Positions 7,966 through 17,289 of a DNA stretch of 64,000 nt are shown piece by piece (the first letter of the stretch is position 1; each line of letters starts with the position of its first letter). A model generated the notes under the pieces. The model was not told the DNA's origin. It did no database searches and worked only from the letters and a program-made list of their open reading frames with translations. This DNA comes from Lysinibacter sp. HNR (lineage in GTDB: Bacteria > Actinomycetota > Actinomycetes > Actinomycetales > Microbacteriaceae), in contig NZ_CP121684.1 in the NCBI RefSeq assembly GCF_029760935.1, forward strand, positions 124,001-188,000. Direction: 5' to 3'. Both the position numbers and the translations under genes were made by a program.

Positions 7966-9108
7966 CTATAGCGTATTACCCAGCTTAAAACCCTTCTCGG
8001 AATCGCCCTCGCGGGTGTAAGAGAATCCATCGGCACCGATTGTGACGGCCATCTCCGAGTCGTCGGTGCGCGCGATCACCGGCTGCGGGTTACCGTCGAG
8101 GTCGAGCACGAGTGAACCGTCGGTGTACCAGGAGGGAACAACCGGGTTGCCCCACCAATCGCGTCGCTGATTATCGTGAACATCCCAGGTGATTACGGGA
8201 TTGTCGGGGTCGCCCGTGTAATAGTCTTGCGTGTAGATTTCCACGCGGTGACCGTCGGGGTCGCGTAGGTAAAGGTAAAAGGCGTTTGAGACACCGTGCC
8301 GTCCGGGGCCACGTTCGATGTGATCCGAGAGGCGCAGCGATCCGAGCTTGTCGCAGATTGCGAGGATATTGTGCTTCTCGTGGGTGGAAAACGCAACGTG
8401 GTGCATCCGGGGGCCGTCACCGCCCGTCATCGCGGTGTCGTGCACGGTGGGTTTGCGGCGCATCCAAGCGGCGTACACGACGCCCTGCTCATCCTGAATG
8501 TCTTCCGTGACGCGAAAGCCTAAGTCTTGCATGAACCTGGTGGCGCGCGGCACGTCGGGGGTGATCTGGTTGAAGTGATCCAATCGCACCAGCGCCCCGG
8601 GGGTGTAGAGATCGTAGCGCCAGGCGAGGCGTTCAACGTGCTCTACCTCGTGGAAAAACTCGTAGGGAAAGCCGAGGGGGTCTTCCACTCTCACAGAATC
8701 GCCGATGCCCCGCGTAAAGCCGTGCGGGCGGCGCTCGACCCGGCAGCCCAGCTCTTCGTAGAAGGCCACAGCCAGGTCGAGGTCTTCGGGGGTGCGAACC
8801 CGATAAGAGAACGCGGCCACAGCGGCAACCGGCCCCTGACGCAGCACCAGGTTGTGGTGAATGAACTCTTCGAGTGAGCGCAGGTACACGGCGTTTTTGT
8901 CTTCGGCGGTGACGGTGAGGCCGAGGACGTTCACGTAGAAGTCTCGTGAAACCTCAAGGTTAGTGACGATGAGCTCCATATACGCGCAGCGCAGGATATC
9001 GGGGGCGGGCGACGTGGGTGTGGGCACCGGGTTGTTGGTGTTGATAGAGGTTTCTGTGGTGACGTAGAAACCGGAGGAGGTTTTGGTGCGGTTTTTTATC
9101 TCAGACAT
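7966..9108 (-). CDS. hpaD: 3,4-dihydroxyphenylacetate 2,3-dioxygenase (extradiol)
   Basis: A 380-residue type-I extradiol dioxygenase that opens the homoprotocatechuate ring to 5-carboxymethyl-2-hydroxymuconate semialdehyde. It closely resembles the well-studied Fe(II) enzyme of Brevibacterium fuscum along its whole length. Metal ligands are His in LDHFNQ (about residue 178), His in MHHVAFSTH (about 237) and Glu in HRVEIYTQDYY (about 290). An N-terminal extension of about 23 residues is extra. The start at 9108 is set by AAGGA six bases before ATG. It is the last intact gene of the hpa operon, 31 bases after hpaE. Confidence 0.95.
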   Translation of the reverse strand: MSEIKNRTKTSSGFYVTTETSINTNNPVPTPTSPAPDILRCAYMELIVTNLEVSRDFYVNVLGLTVTAEDKNAVYLRSLEEFIHHNLVLRQGPVAAVAAFSYRVRTPEDLDLAVAFYEELGCRVERRPHGFTRGIGDSVRVEDPLGFPYEFFHEVEHVERLAWRYDLYTPGALVRLDHFNQITPDVPRATRFMQDLGFRVTEDIQDEQGVVYAAWMRRKPTVHDTAMTGGDGPRMHHVAFSTHEKHNILAICDKLGSLRLSDHIERGPGRHGVSNAFYLYLRDPDGHRVEIYTQDYYTGDPDNPVITWDVHDNQRRDWWGNPVVPSWYTDGSLVLDLDGNPQPVIARTDDSEMAVTIGADGFSYTREGDSEKGFKLGNTL

Positions 9109-9139
9109 AGGGCATCCTTGCAATACGAGAAATAGGGGA

Positions 9140-10636
9140 TTATTTTGCTGTTCCAAAACGCGGAGAGTGCGACTCGTTCAGCGTGATGTGAACGGCCTGC
9201 TGGTCGGTGTAGAAATCAATCGAGCGGTAGCCTCCCTCGTGGCCGAGGCCCGAGGCCTTAACCCCGCCAAACGGGGTGCGCAGGTCACGCACGTTGTTTG
9301 AGTTGAGCCAGACCATGCCCGCCTCAACGGCCTGGGCAAAATTGTGGGCCCGTTTGAGCTGCGAGGTCCACACGTAGGCGGCGAGCCCGTAGGCGGTGTT
9401 GTTTGCGAGCTCTAGAGCCTCCTCTTCCGTGTCAAAGGGGGTGATAGCCACAACCGGGCCGAAGATTTCCTCCTGGAAAATGCGAGCATCGGGCGCGACA
9501 TCGACAAAAACCGTGGGGGCAACATAGTTACCCGTGGGGAAGCCCTCGGGGCGTCCGCCACCGGCCACCAGGCGCCCCTCACTCTTGCCGAGCTCAACGT
9601 AGCTCATCACCTTGTTGTAGTGCTCCGGGTGCACAAGCGCACCCACTTCGGTGGCCGGGTCTGAGGGGAGGCCCACAACAACGTTTTTGGCACGCTCCGC
9701 GTAGCGCTCCACAAAATCGTCGTAGATCTCACGCTGCACCAGGATTCGACTGCCCGCGGTGCAGCGCTCACCGTTGAGACTGAACACACCAAAGACGGTT
9801 GCGTCGAGGGCGGCCTCAAGGTCGGCGTCGGCAAAGACGATGGCGGGGCTTTTGCCGCCGAGCTCCATTGATAGGCCCTTGAGATAGGGTGCAGCATTGC
9901 CAAATATGATCTGCCCGGTACGGCTCTCGCCGGTGAAAGAAATAAGGGGAACGTCTGGATGTTTCACGAGGGCGTCACCCGCTTCCTCGCCGAGTCCGTT
10001 CACGAGGTTAAACACGCCGTCGGGGATGCCCGCCTCCCGGAATATTTCGGCCCACAGTGAGGCTGAGAGTGGCGTGAATTCGGCGGGTTTGAGTACTACG
10101 GTGTTTCCGGTCGCTAGCGCGGGCGCGAGTTTCCACGATTCCAGCATGAAGGGGGTATTCCAGGGCGTGATGAGTCCCGCGACGCCGATCGGTTTGCGGT
10201 TGACGTAGTTCATCTGGCGGTCGGGCACTTTAAAGGTGTTGTCGTGCTGTGCCACGATGAGATCACCGAAGAAGCGAAAGTTTTCTGCGGCTCGTCGTGC
10301 CTGTCCCCGGGCCTGGGTGATGGGCAGGCCCGAGTCAAAACTTTCTAGCTCGGCAAGCTGCGCGTCCCGCGATTCCACAATATCGGCCACTCTGTGCATG
10401 ATCCGTGCGCGTTCCCGGGGGAGCAGCCGCGGCCAGGCGCCGCTTTTAAAAGCTTTTTTTGCGGCGCTAACGGCCAGGTCAATATCGGCCTTTTGTCCCG
10501 CTGCGGCCCGAATGTAGGTTTTGTTTGATACCGGATCAAGAACATCAAAGGTTTCTCCGCCGACGGAATCAACAAACGTGCCGTCGATGAAGTGACGGAT
10601 TTTATCGGGCAGTCCGGTGGGTGGGTGCTGGGTCAT
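9140..10636 (-). CDS. hpaE: 5-carboxymethyl-2-hydroxymuconate semialdehyde dehydrogenase
   Basis: A 498-residue NAD-dependent aldehyde dehydrogenase. It shows the nucleotide-binding segment ITPWNTPFMLESWKLAPAL (about residue 157), the catalytic Glu in SMELGGKSPA (about 257) and the catalytic Cys in NGERCTAGSR (about 291). The family subtype is assigned from its place immediately before hpaD and from HpaE-like sequence (YVNRKPIGV, LRTPFGGVKASG). It oxidises the ring-cleavage product to 5-carboxymethyl-2-hydroxymuconate. A gap of 121 bases from the GntR gene may hold a secondary promoter. The ribosome site is weak (AGGATC next to ATG). Confidence 0.92.
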   Translation of the reverse strand: MTQHPPTGLPDKIRHFIDGTFVDSVGGETFDVLDPVSNKTYIRAAAGQKADIDLAVSAAKKAFKSGAWPRLLPRERARIMHRVADIVESRDAQLAELESFDSGLPITQARGQARRAAENFRFFGDLIVAQHDNTFKVPDRQMNYVNRKPIGVAGLITPWNTPFMLESWKLAPALATGNTVVLKPAEFTPLSASLWAEIFREAGIPDGVFNLVNGLGEEAGDALVKHPDVPLISFTGESRTGQIIFGNAAPYLKGLSMELGGKSPAIVFADADLEAALDATVFGVFSLNGERCTAGSRILVQREIYDDFVERYAERAKNVVVGLPSDPATEVGALVHPEHYNKVMSYVELGKSEGRLVAGGGRPEGFPTGNYVAPTVFVDVAPDARIFQEEIFGPVVAITPFDTEEEALELANNTAYGLAAYVWTSQLKRAHNFAQAVEAGMVWLNSNNVRDLRTPFGGVKASGLGHEGGYRSIDFYTDQQAVHITLNESHSPRFGTAK

Positions 10637-10757
10637 GATCCTGTCTCTCGTTGTGGTGCGGGTCGTGGATTACGCTGTGGGCTGTGGGCTTGAGGTGGGT
10701 GGGCTGTAGGTTTGTGATGCGGATGTGTGGTTTTGTGGTGTGGGCCGCCGTGCTGTA

Positions 10758-11513
10758 TTAGGCGGCCGGGGCGGGAAGGGCGTGTTTGTTTTGGTGTGCA
10801 AGGACCGCCTCAAGTGTGGCTAGGCGGTGGTTGCGTGCTGCTAGCTCGATGTCGATACCGGGTGCGGGGGCTTCGATGAGCTGTAAAATACGCTCGTGCT
10901 CCGTGATCGATTCTTGCGCTCGGTCGGGTACAAAGCTGAAGGATGATTCGCGCAGCAGACTCATGCGGTTCCATCCGCGGTGAACCAGGTCGAGGATGTG
11001 GGGGTTGGGGCAGCTCTCGAAGAGGACACTGTGAAACTCTAGGTTGAGGGCGGTAAATTGTTTCGGCTCAAAGTTGTTAAGTGTGTCGCGCATGTTCTCG
11101 TTGATCTCCCGTGCTCGGGTCATCTGGGCGGGAGAGATATTCGGGGACGCAAGGGCTGTGGCCGAGCCCTCGACAAGCGCGAGGGTCTGCATGGTGTGCA
11201 AGTACTCGGTCTCTCGGAGGAGAGCGACCTGAGCGCCCACGTTGCGCTCAAAAGTAACCAGGCTCTCGGCCTCAAGTCTGCGAATCGCCTCGCGCACCGG
11301 CACCACAGACATACCCAGCTCACGCGCAAGGGACGCAAGGCCCAGGCGAAAGCCCGGAGCGTATTGACCGGCATCGATTCTTTTGCGGAGTACACGGTAG
11401 GCGCGCTCAGATTTTGATTCGGATGCTCGAGGGGAGCCTGAGATTGTGCTCACACTTGTGTCTGGGGTGACATCTGTTCGTGGTCTTGTGCGTGTCTTTG
11501 ATCCCGTGCTCAT
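10758..11513 (-). CDS. GntR-family regulator (FadR/FCD type) of the hpa operon
   Basis: A 251-residue regulator. A winged helix lies at about residues 38-100 (LRKRIDAGQYAPGFRLGLASL, then VPVREAIRRLEAESLV), followed by an all-helical FCD-type ligand domain with metal-site histidines (EFHSVLF, RNHRLATLEAVL). The ATG at 11513 overlaps the TGA of the hpaG fusion by four bases, so the two are translationally coupled. As the only regulator inside the operon it probably senses a pathway intermediate (inference). An upstream in-frame extension of ten residues is possible but would overlap hpaG further. Confidence 0.85.
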   Translation of the reverse strand: MSTGSKTRTRPRTDVTPDTSVSTISGSPRASESKSERAYRVLRKRIDAGQYAPGFRLGLASLARELGMSVVPVREAIRRLEAESLVTFERNVGAQVALLRETEYLHTMQTLALVEGSATALASPNISPAQMTRAREINENMRDTLNNFEPKQFTALNLEFHSVLFESCPNPHILDLVHRGWNRMSLLRESSFSFVPDRAQESITEHERILQLIEAPAPGIDIELAARNHRLATLEAVLAHQNKHALPAPAA

Positions 11514-13096
11514 GCCTGATCCGCCTCGTATTGGGCTCGCCACGCGCTATTCATGGGGAAAAGGCCATCGACCGATGCTCCGGCGGCTACCTGTTCGGCA
11601 ATCCAGGCATCCTCGTGTTCTTGCCGGACGGCGTCGGCCGCAACCTCGGCGAGTAGCGGTGGGGGGATCACAATAACACCGTCGCGATCGCCCATGATGA
11701 TGTCCCCCGGTTGTACTGCCGCGCCGCCGCAGGCAATCGTGACGTCGGTCTCCCACGGTACGTGTTTGCGTCCGAGCACGCTCGGGTGAGGACCCTGCGA
11801 GAAGACGGGGATGTCAAACTCCCGCACCGCAGCGAAGTCGCGCACCCCGCCGTCGGTAACGATTCCGGCGGCACCTCGCACCTGGGCGCGCAGTGCAAGT
11901 ACGTCTCCCACGGTTCCAGTTTCGGGAATTCCCCGTGCCTCGATAACAAGCACCTCACCCTCAGCTACGGTGTCGAAGGCGCGTTTTTGCGCGTTAAAAC
12001 CACCGCCGTGCTGAGCAAAGAGATCGGGGCGGAAGGGGATAAAGCGGAGGGTTTTTGCGGTGCCGAGTATTTTGGCGTGTTCATGATTGGGGTGAACTCC
12101 GTCGATAAAGATGTTTATATAACCTCGTTTACGCAGCGCGGCGGAGACGGTGGCCACCGCAACACCTGAGAGTTGGGCACGAATTGTGTCGGTGAGAACG
12201 GGTGCCGTTGCTGGTGCTTGACTTGATCTTGATCCTGATCCTGATCCTGGTCCTAGTGCCTGTGCCTGTGCTGTGGCGGTTGCTGCAGCTGGGGTTGGCG
12301 TTGTTACCGGTGTTGTCGCTGTCGCCAGGGGAGTTGCTCTGCCCGCGTTGACGGCGGCCGCGTGTTCCTGCTCGCTGCCCCAGGCCTCGATTCGCTGTAG
12401 GTCATCGACCCGCGGTGTGGCGCCATATTCTCCAAAGGGAATGTTTCCCTGAGTGATCGTTGTAATCAGTTTTCCGGTGGTGGGGTTTCCGGGTGCTTTG
12501 GGGGCGTCAACCTCAACCTCAACCGTGTCGCCGGGTAGTACAACGGATGAGCCTGCCGGGGTTCCGGTGAGTATCACATCGCCGGTTTCGAGGGTCATCA
12601 ACTGGGAGAGGTCAGCGATAAGCCGACCGAAGGTGAACGCAAGTGTATCGCTTGTGTCCTGTTGCACGAGTGTGCCGTTGACCCAGGTGCGTACGCGCCA
12701 GGCGTCTTCTGCGATTCCCGCGGTGGGAATGAGTCGCGGCCCAATGGGGGTAAAACCGTCGCCGCCCTTGGAGCGTACATTTGATCCCTTATCAACCGCG
12801 CGCAGATCGTAGAGGCCAAAGTCGTTGGCAGCGGTAACCTGGGTGACGTGCGACCAACCATCCTCGGGGGAAACTCGGCGCGCCGGTGTGCCAACAATGA
12901 GGGCAATTTCACCCTCGAAGGCGAGGAGTTCGGTATCGGCGGGGAGCTCAATGCTGCTCCCTGTTGCCGCCAGTGAGGAACTCGGCTTAAAAAAGTAGGA
13001 GGGCTGGGAGGGGGTGCGGCCGCGCTGCGTCATGCGCGAGGGATAATTGAGGTGTACCGCAATGATCTTACCGGGGCTTGCAAATCCTTCTATCAT
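11510..13096 (-). CDS. hpaG: Fusion of HpaG-type FAH domain and RraA-like aldolase/decarboxylase domain
   Basis: A 528-residue two-domain enzyme. Residues 1-255 are a fumarylacetoacetate-hydrolase fold (FEGEIALIVG, TAANDFGLYDLR, KGGDGFTPIGP, LTGTPAG), the domain of HpaG that decarboxylates or isomerises 5-carboxymethyl-2-hydroxymuconate derivatives. A low-complexity linker (about 255-310, Ala/Thr then Gly/Ser repeats) joins it to an RraA-like domain (about 310-528) with IVTDGGVRDF and PGDIIMGDRDGVIVIP. RraA-like domains include HMG/oxaloacetate aldolases and decarboxylases. In enterobacteria HpaG is two FAH units; here the second unit seems replaced. The start overlaps hpaI by four bases. Confidence 0.88.
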   Translation of the reverse strand: MIEGFASPGKIIAVHLNYPSRMTQRGRTPSQPSYFFKPSSSLAATGSSIELPADTELLAFEGEIALIVGTPARRVSPEDGWSHVTQVTAANDFGLYDLRAVDKGSNVRSKGGDGFTPIGPRLIPTAGIAEDAWRVRTWVNGTLVQQDTSDTLAFTFGRLIADLSQLMTLETGDVILTGTPAGSSVVLPGDTVEVEVDAPKAPGNPTTGKLITTITQGNIPFGEYGATPRVDDLQRIEAWGSEQEHAAAVNAGRATPLATATTPVTTPTPAAATATAQAQALGPGSGSGSRSSQAPATAPVLTDTIRAQLSGVAVATVSAALRKRGYINIFIDGVHPNHEHAKILGTAKTLRFIPFRPDLFAQHGGGFNAQKRAFDTVAEGEVLVIEARGIPETGTVGDVLALRAQVRGAAGIVTDGGVRDFAAVREFDIPVFSQGPHPSVLGRKHVPWETDVTIACGGAAVQPGDIIMGDRDGVIVIPPPLLAEVAADAVRQEHEDAWIAEQVAAGASVDGLFPMNSAWRAQYEADQA

Positions 13097-13896
13097 GGCT
13101 GCCTCTCTGCGTTGTCGCTAGGAGCAAAGCTCTCTATCAGGTTTTCGGTTTCACGAGCCAGGATCGATACATCGGCTCCTACCGCAACAAAATCGGCACC
13201 CGCCTCCAGGTAACGCTGGGCATCGGCTCTTATAAAGGCGTTGACCCCCACCGGCTTGCCGGCCCGCTTTGCGATGTGGATGACCTCTAACACGCGAGAA
13301 ACAACCTCGGGATGGTTTTGCTGACCCAGAAAACCCATCGAGGCGGCCAGGTCCGAGGGGCCGATAAATACTGCGTCAACACCATCGACGTTAAGAATAC
13401 GTTCGACATCTGCAACCGCGTCGACCGATTCGATCTGTACCGTGAGACTGATGGTGTCGTGCGCCCCATTAAGGTATCCCTCCACACGATTCCAGCGGGA
13501 GGAGCGCGCAAGTGCCGCACCAACTCCCCTTACCCCGTCCTGGGAATAGCGGATTGCCCGCACAATGTTCTCGGCCTCCTCGGCGGAATCAACCATGGGG
13601 ATGAGCAGGTTCTGAACGCCCAGATCAAGATACTGTTTAATGAGTACCGTGTCGTCGCTGGGGAGGCGCACGAGCGGTGTCACGGGATAGGCCGACATTG
13701 CGTAGAGCTGAGCAAGCACGGACTCCAGACTGTTGGGCGAGTGCTCCACGTCGATAAGTATCCAGTCACACCCGCTACCTGCAACTATCTCGGCCACAAC
13801 CGGGTTGGCAGAACACACCCACAGTCCGAGGAGTGCCCGATCGGAAGAGGCCAGGTGATCTCGCAGGGTAGCGGGGAGGTCTAGACGAATCGGCAT
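13093..13896 (-). CDS. hpaI: 4-hydroxy-2-oxoheptane-1,7-dioate aldolase (HpcH/HpaI family)
   Basis: A 267-residue class-II pyruvate aldolase. It has the family's substrate and metal segments LGLWVCSANP, CDWILIDVEHSPN, VQIESVDAV (metal Glu) and VFIGPSDLAASMG (metal Asp). It releases pyruvate and succinic semialdehyde in the last step of the homoprotocatechuate route. The start at 13896 overlaps hpaH by 16 bases and gives the standard family length; a 19-residue longer reading has no support. The 3' end overlaps hpaG by four bases. Confidence 0.93.
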   Translation of the reverse strand: MPIRLDLPATLRDHLASSDRALLGLWVCSANPVVAEIVAGSGCDWILIDVEHSPNSLESVLAQLYAMSAYPVTPLVRLPSDDTVLIKQYLDLGVQNLLIPMVDSAEEAENIVRAIRYSQDGVRGVGAALARSSRWNRVEGYLNGAHDTISLTVQIESVDAVADVERILNVDGVDAVFIGPSDLAASMGFLGQQNHPEVVSRVLEVIHIAKRAGKPVGVNAFIRADAQRYLEAGADFVAVGADVSILARETENLIESFAPSDNAERQP

Positions 13897-14666
13897 GTCA
13901 CCGACCCCAATTGCCCGTAGTCCGCGTGTATTGTGTCGCCGCGCTCGACCCACACGGGGCGAGTGAAGGAACCCGCCAGGATAATCTCGCCCGCGCCGAG
14001 TGACTGCCCGTGCTGGGCGAGTTTGTCGGTGAGCCAGGCAACCCCCATTGCTGGATGACCCAGCACGGCGGCGGCAACCCCCGACTCCTCGATTGTTTCG
14101 TTGCGATAGAGGAGAGCGGATACCCAGCGCAGGTCGATCTCATCCACTCTGACCGGACGTCCCCCCAGGACCATCGCGCCCATCGCGGCGTTATCACTGA
14201 TGGTGTCGATGATGGTGCGACCCTCAAGCTCGAGGCGTGAGTTGAGCACCTCAATCGCGGGCACCACATAGGCGGTCGCGTCGAGAACATCAAAGATGGT
14301 GGTGTGGCGGCCGGTAAGAGGCTTGGAGAGAACAAACGCCAGCTCTACCTCGATGCGGACGTTTGAAAAACGGTTGAACTCTATGGTCGAGCCCGTTTGA
14401 TAGACCATATCGTCGTGGATAACACCGTAGTCGGGTTCGGTGATTCCCGTGGCGACCTGCATAGCCCTCGAGGTGAGGCCAATCTTGTGGCCGACCAATC
14501 TGGCACCGTGTGCGACGCGGCGATCCGACCACACTTTTTGTATAGCGTACGAGTCTTCGATAACCATATCGGGATAACGCGCGGTGAGGCGCGGCAGGGT
14601 TATGCGTTCGCGATCAGCTCGTACAAGCTCATCGGCGATAGTCTCAATCTGAGTGCGGTTGAGCAC
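13881..14666 (-). CDS. hpaH: 2-oxo-hept-4-ene-1,7-dioate hydratase
   Basis: A 261-residue hydratase of the MhpD/HpaH family with the acidic metal site IEVELAFVL and the segments KIGLTSRAMQ, PDYGVI and ILAGSFTRP. It adds water to the oxoheptenedioate before the aldolase step. The GTG at 14666 is chosen as start because GGAGG stands four bases upstream; the longer reading adds 16 unlikely residues. It is the second gene of the operon, 139 bases after the aldehyde dehydrogenase gene. Confidence 0.93.
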   Translation of the reverse strand: MLNRTQIETIADELVRADRERITLPRLTARYPDMVIEDSYAIQKVWSDRRVAHGARLVGHKIGLTSRAMQVATGITEPDYGVIHDDMVYQTGSTIEFNRFSNVRIEVELAFVLSKPLTGRHTTIFDVLDATAYVVPAIEVLNSRLELEGRTIIDTISDNAAMGAMVLGGRPVRVDEIDLRWVSALLYRNETIEESGVAAAVLGHPAMGVAWLTDKLAQHGQSLGAGEIILAGSFTRPVWVERGDTIHADYGQLGSVTCRFV

Positions 14667-14805
14667 GTATCCTCCACTTCGTCGGGTAGTGTTCAAATCG
14701 TATACGATCTGCAAGAGGCGGCAACAGTATTCTCGAAAAAATATTTGGCAGCGGAGATGCTTCTCCCCCTATGTGACACGTGCCGATGTGACCCATAGGC
14801 CGGGT

Positions 14806-16218
14806 CTACATGCTGATAACCTGAGGTTCCGAAACCGCCTTCAGGCCCTCTACCCCAAATTCACGACCGTAGCCCGAGTGCTTAACCCCGCCAAAGGGCA
14901 CCATCGGGTTGAGCGTGCCGTGCGCGTTAATCCACACGGTTCCCGAGTGGATACGCGCGGCAATCTCTCTGGCCCGCTCTCGATTCGCGGACCACACCGA
15001 AGCCCCCAGTCCAACTTCAAGCTCGTTGGCCAGGCCAATAACTTCGTCAAGATCGGTATAACGGATGATCGGTAGTGCCGGACCAAATTGCTCCTCCACA
15101 ACCAGGTCGTTGTGGGGGTCGATATCGGTGACGAGGGTGGCGGGATAAAAATTGCCCACGGCCTCCCTGTTCGGGTCGCCACCCAGAACGACCCGAGCCC
15201 CCGAGGCCCTGGCCGACTCTACTAGGCGGTCAACAATCTCGTACTGCGCCCGATTCTGCAGGGGGCCCAAGACGTTCTGTTCCTCAAGACCTCTGCCCAT
15301 GGGAACATTTTTGGCAAACGCGGTGAGTTCTGCGACCACCTCGTCGTAGACTGAATCGTGCACGTAGAGCCGTTTCATGGCGGCACAGGTTTGTCCCGTA
15401 TTAATAAATGCACCCCAAAACAGGCCCTCGGCGATTTCCTTGGGATTGACATCGGGGAGCACAATCCCCGCATCGTTCCCCCCGAGCTCGAGCGTGAGCC
15501 GCGTGACGTTGTTTGCGCTCGCCGCGATGATTTTCTTGCCTACCGGGGTAGAACCGGTAAACATGATCTTTCCGATTGCGGGGTGGGTAACCATTGCTTC
15601 GCCCACGGTGCGGCCGGGACCTGCAACCACACTGAGCACACCCTCGGGAAGTACCTGATTGAGCACGGAAGCCAGGGCGAGGCCCGAGAGTGTTGTGGTT
15701 TCAGCTGGTTTGGTGATGACGGTGTTGCCCATGCGCAGTGACGGGGCTATCTGCCAGATCGCTATCATCATGGGCCAGTTCCACGGGGCGATTGCGCCAA
15801 CCACCCCGATGGGGCGATAGTGCATCTCTGCGTAGCTTTCTCCGTCATCCACCAGCACCTCCACTGGGAGCTCGGTGTCGGCCGCGCTGCGTAACCAAAC
15901 GGCGCAGGCACCAACTTCGAAGCGAGCATTGGGTCCGTTGAGTGGCTTGCCCTGTTCGCGAGAGAGCAGCTCGGCAAGGGCTTCGGCGGACTCTTCAACC
16001 GCATCGGCCGCCCGGTGCAGATAGTTTCTGCGTTTTTCGTCGCTGAGGGCGGCCCAGGATATTTGAGCGGACGTGGCCCGTGTAACTGCGGCCTCAAGAT
16101 CAGGAACACCCTGCACGGGTGCCTGGGATATGAGTTCTCCTGTGGCTGGATCGAAGACGTCTCGTTTTTCGCCGTGTGCGGGCGTGATGGTAGCAATAAG
16201 GTCTGTGTAATTTTGCAT
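14806..16218 (-). CDS. Aldehyde dehydrogenase heading the hpa operon
   Basis: A 470-residue NAD(P)-dependent aldehyde dehydrogenase with APWNWPMMIAIW (cofactor site), LELGGNDAGIV (catalytic Glu) and NTGQTCAAMKR (catalytic Cys, near residue 272). It most likely oxidises (di)hydroxyphenylacetaldehyde made by the amine oxidase. The alternative is succinic semialdehyde from HpaI. Both fit the pathway and I cannot choose from sequence alone. RBS GGAG lies four bases before ATG. The operon promoter should lie in 16219-16325. No hydroxylase genes (hpaBC) and no hpaF isomerase gene are seen nearby. Confidence 0.85.
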   Translation of the reverse strand: MQNYTDLIATITPAHGEKRDVFDPATGELISQAPVQGVPDLEAAVTRATSAQISWAALSDEKRRNYLHRAADAVEESAEALAELLSREQGKPLNGPNARFEVGACAVWLRSAADTELPVEVLVDDGESYAEMHYRPIGVVGAIAPWNWPMMIAIWQIAPSLRMGNTVITKPAETTTLSGLALASVLNQVLPEGVLSVVAGPGRTVGEAMVTHPAIGKIMFTGSTPVGKKIIAASANNVTRLTLELGGNDAGIVLPDVNPKEIAEGLFWGAFINTGQTCAAMKRLYVHDSVYDEVVAELTAFAKNVPMGRGLEEQNVLGPLQNRAQYEIVDRLVESARASGARVVLGGDPNREAVGNFYPATLVTDIDPHNDLVVEEQFGPALPIIRYTDLDEVIGLANELEVGLGASVWSANRERAREIAARIHSGTVWINAHGTLNPMVPFGGVKHSGYGREFGVEGLKAVSEPQVISM

Positions 16219-16325
16219 GGTTCTCCACCTCGAGTCCTGATTTTGTTGATACTAAATCTAGGCGTTTTTTTGGGGAACGGGTTGCTTGTGGGGGTAGTGA
16301 GGTTGTCCGAGGGTGAACAGGTGAG

Positions 16326-16354
16326 AGGCGGCGGTAAACGGGTTACCGCCGCCT
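16326..16354 (-). terminator. Hairpin after the protease gene
   Basis: AGGCGGCGGTAA and TTACCGCCGCCT form a perfect 12-bp stem with a five-base loop (ACGGG). It separates the serine protease gene from the hpa operon and probably ends the protease transcript. Confidence 0.65.
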
Positions 16355-16414
16355 GATCGGTTATTGGTAGCTAGCCCTACCTGTGCTTTCTATGTGATCC
16401 ATCAGCATCACTCC

Positions 16415-17289
16415 TTAGGGTTGAGCACCCTCAGGAGTTGGACTCGGCAAGATCGTCTGAGCTCCATTGAGGAAGCCTGCTTTTGTTGAGACATAGACGC
16501 CGGGCTGGCCGGGCAGGCCACAGACGGATCCGCCCCTGCTCACCACACCGATTTGATAGTAGACGTCTTTGCCGTCTTTGCGTCCCTTTTTGACGAGAGG
16601 ACCACCGGAATCACCGTGACACCCATTAGCTTTCTCTTTTCCCGCACAAATATTTGCATCGGTGACGGGTTGCATGCCGGGATAGCCGTCCCAGGCAATC
16701 TGACACTCGTCGAGGGGAACGAGTGGCACCGTAACCTTTTGGAGTTTGTTAGGAAGGTAAGGGAAATCGGGGTTCGTGTTGCCCCACCCCATAACGGTTG
16801 CGAGAGTTCCCGCTCCGAGTAGTGCGTCGGTTCCCGGCGTGGGTAGTGAAACCGGCAAGATACCATCAATGCTCTCGGACAGTACAACGAGCGCTACATC
16901 GAGTGATCTATCAGCCTCAACCCTTAGAACCCCGCGAGTCTGTCCAAGAGACGTGTTGTTCAGATCACTGCGCCCAACTGTCACGCTGAGCCGCGAAACG
17001 TCCGTAATGTGATCAAAACAGTGCGCTGCGGTAAGCACCGCATAGCTGTAAAGTAGCGACCCCCCCCGCAGGTATGTTTGCCATTCACCTGAATGGACGC
17101 CATAAATTCGAATTCTTTGGGGTCGGCATCCGATCCTCCTATTATGCGAGGTGATATGTCGGGCTGGGTTGCCGTCTCGGAGCTTACGACTTCAGGGGTC
17201 TCCTGCGCCTGTGCACTCATGGCTCCAGAAGTAAATGCAAAAGCGCCAATCGCAACTGAAGCAAGCCCTGTCATGAATGACTTATACAT
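16415..17289 (-). pseudogene. Secreted trypsin-like serine protease, frameshifted at a G8 run
   Basis: Two frames together make a complete chymotrypsin-fold protease. The N-terminal frame (17289 to about 17060) has a signal peptide (MYKSFMTGLASVAIGAFAFT), a propeptide and the activation site RIIGGSDA, and ends at HTCGGG. The second frame continues with LLYSYAVLTAAHC (catalytic His), LDVALVVL (Asp), MGWGN and GCHGDSGGPL (Ser), ending at 16415. They part at a homopolymer, eight C on the plus strand at 17060-17067. One extra G, or two fewer, restores a protein of about 291 residues. RBS AAAGGAG precedes the start. This could be a pseudogene, slippage or a sequencing error. Confidence 0.8.
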
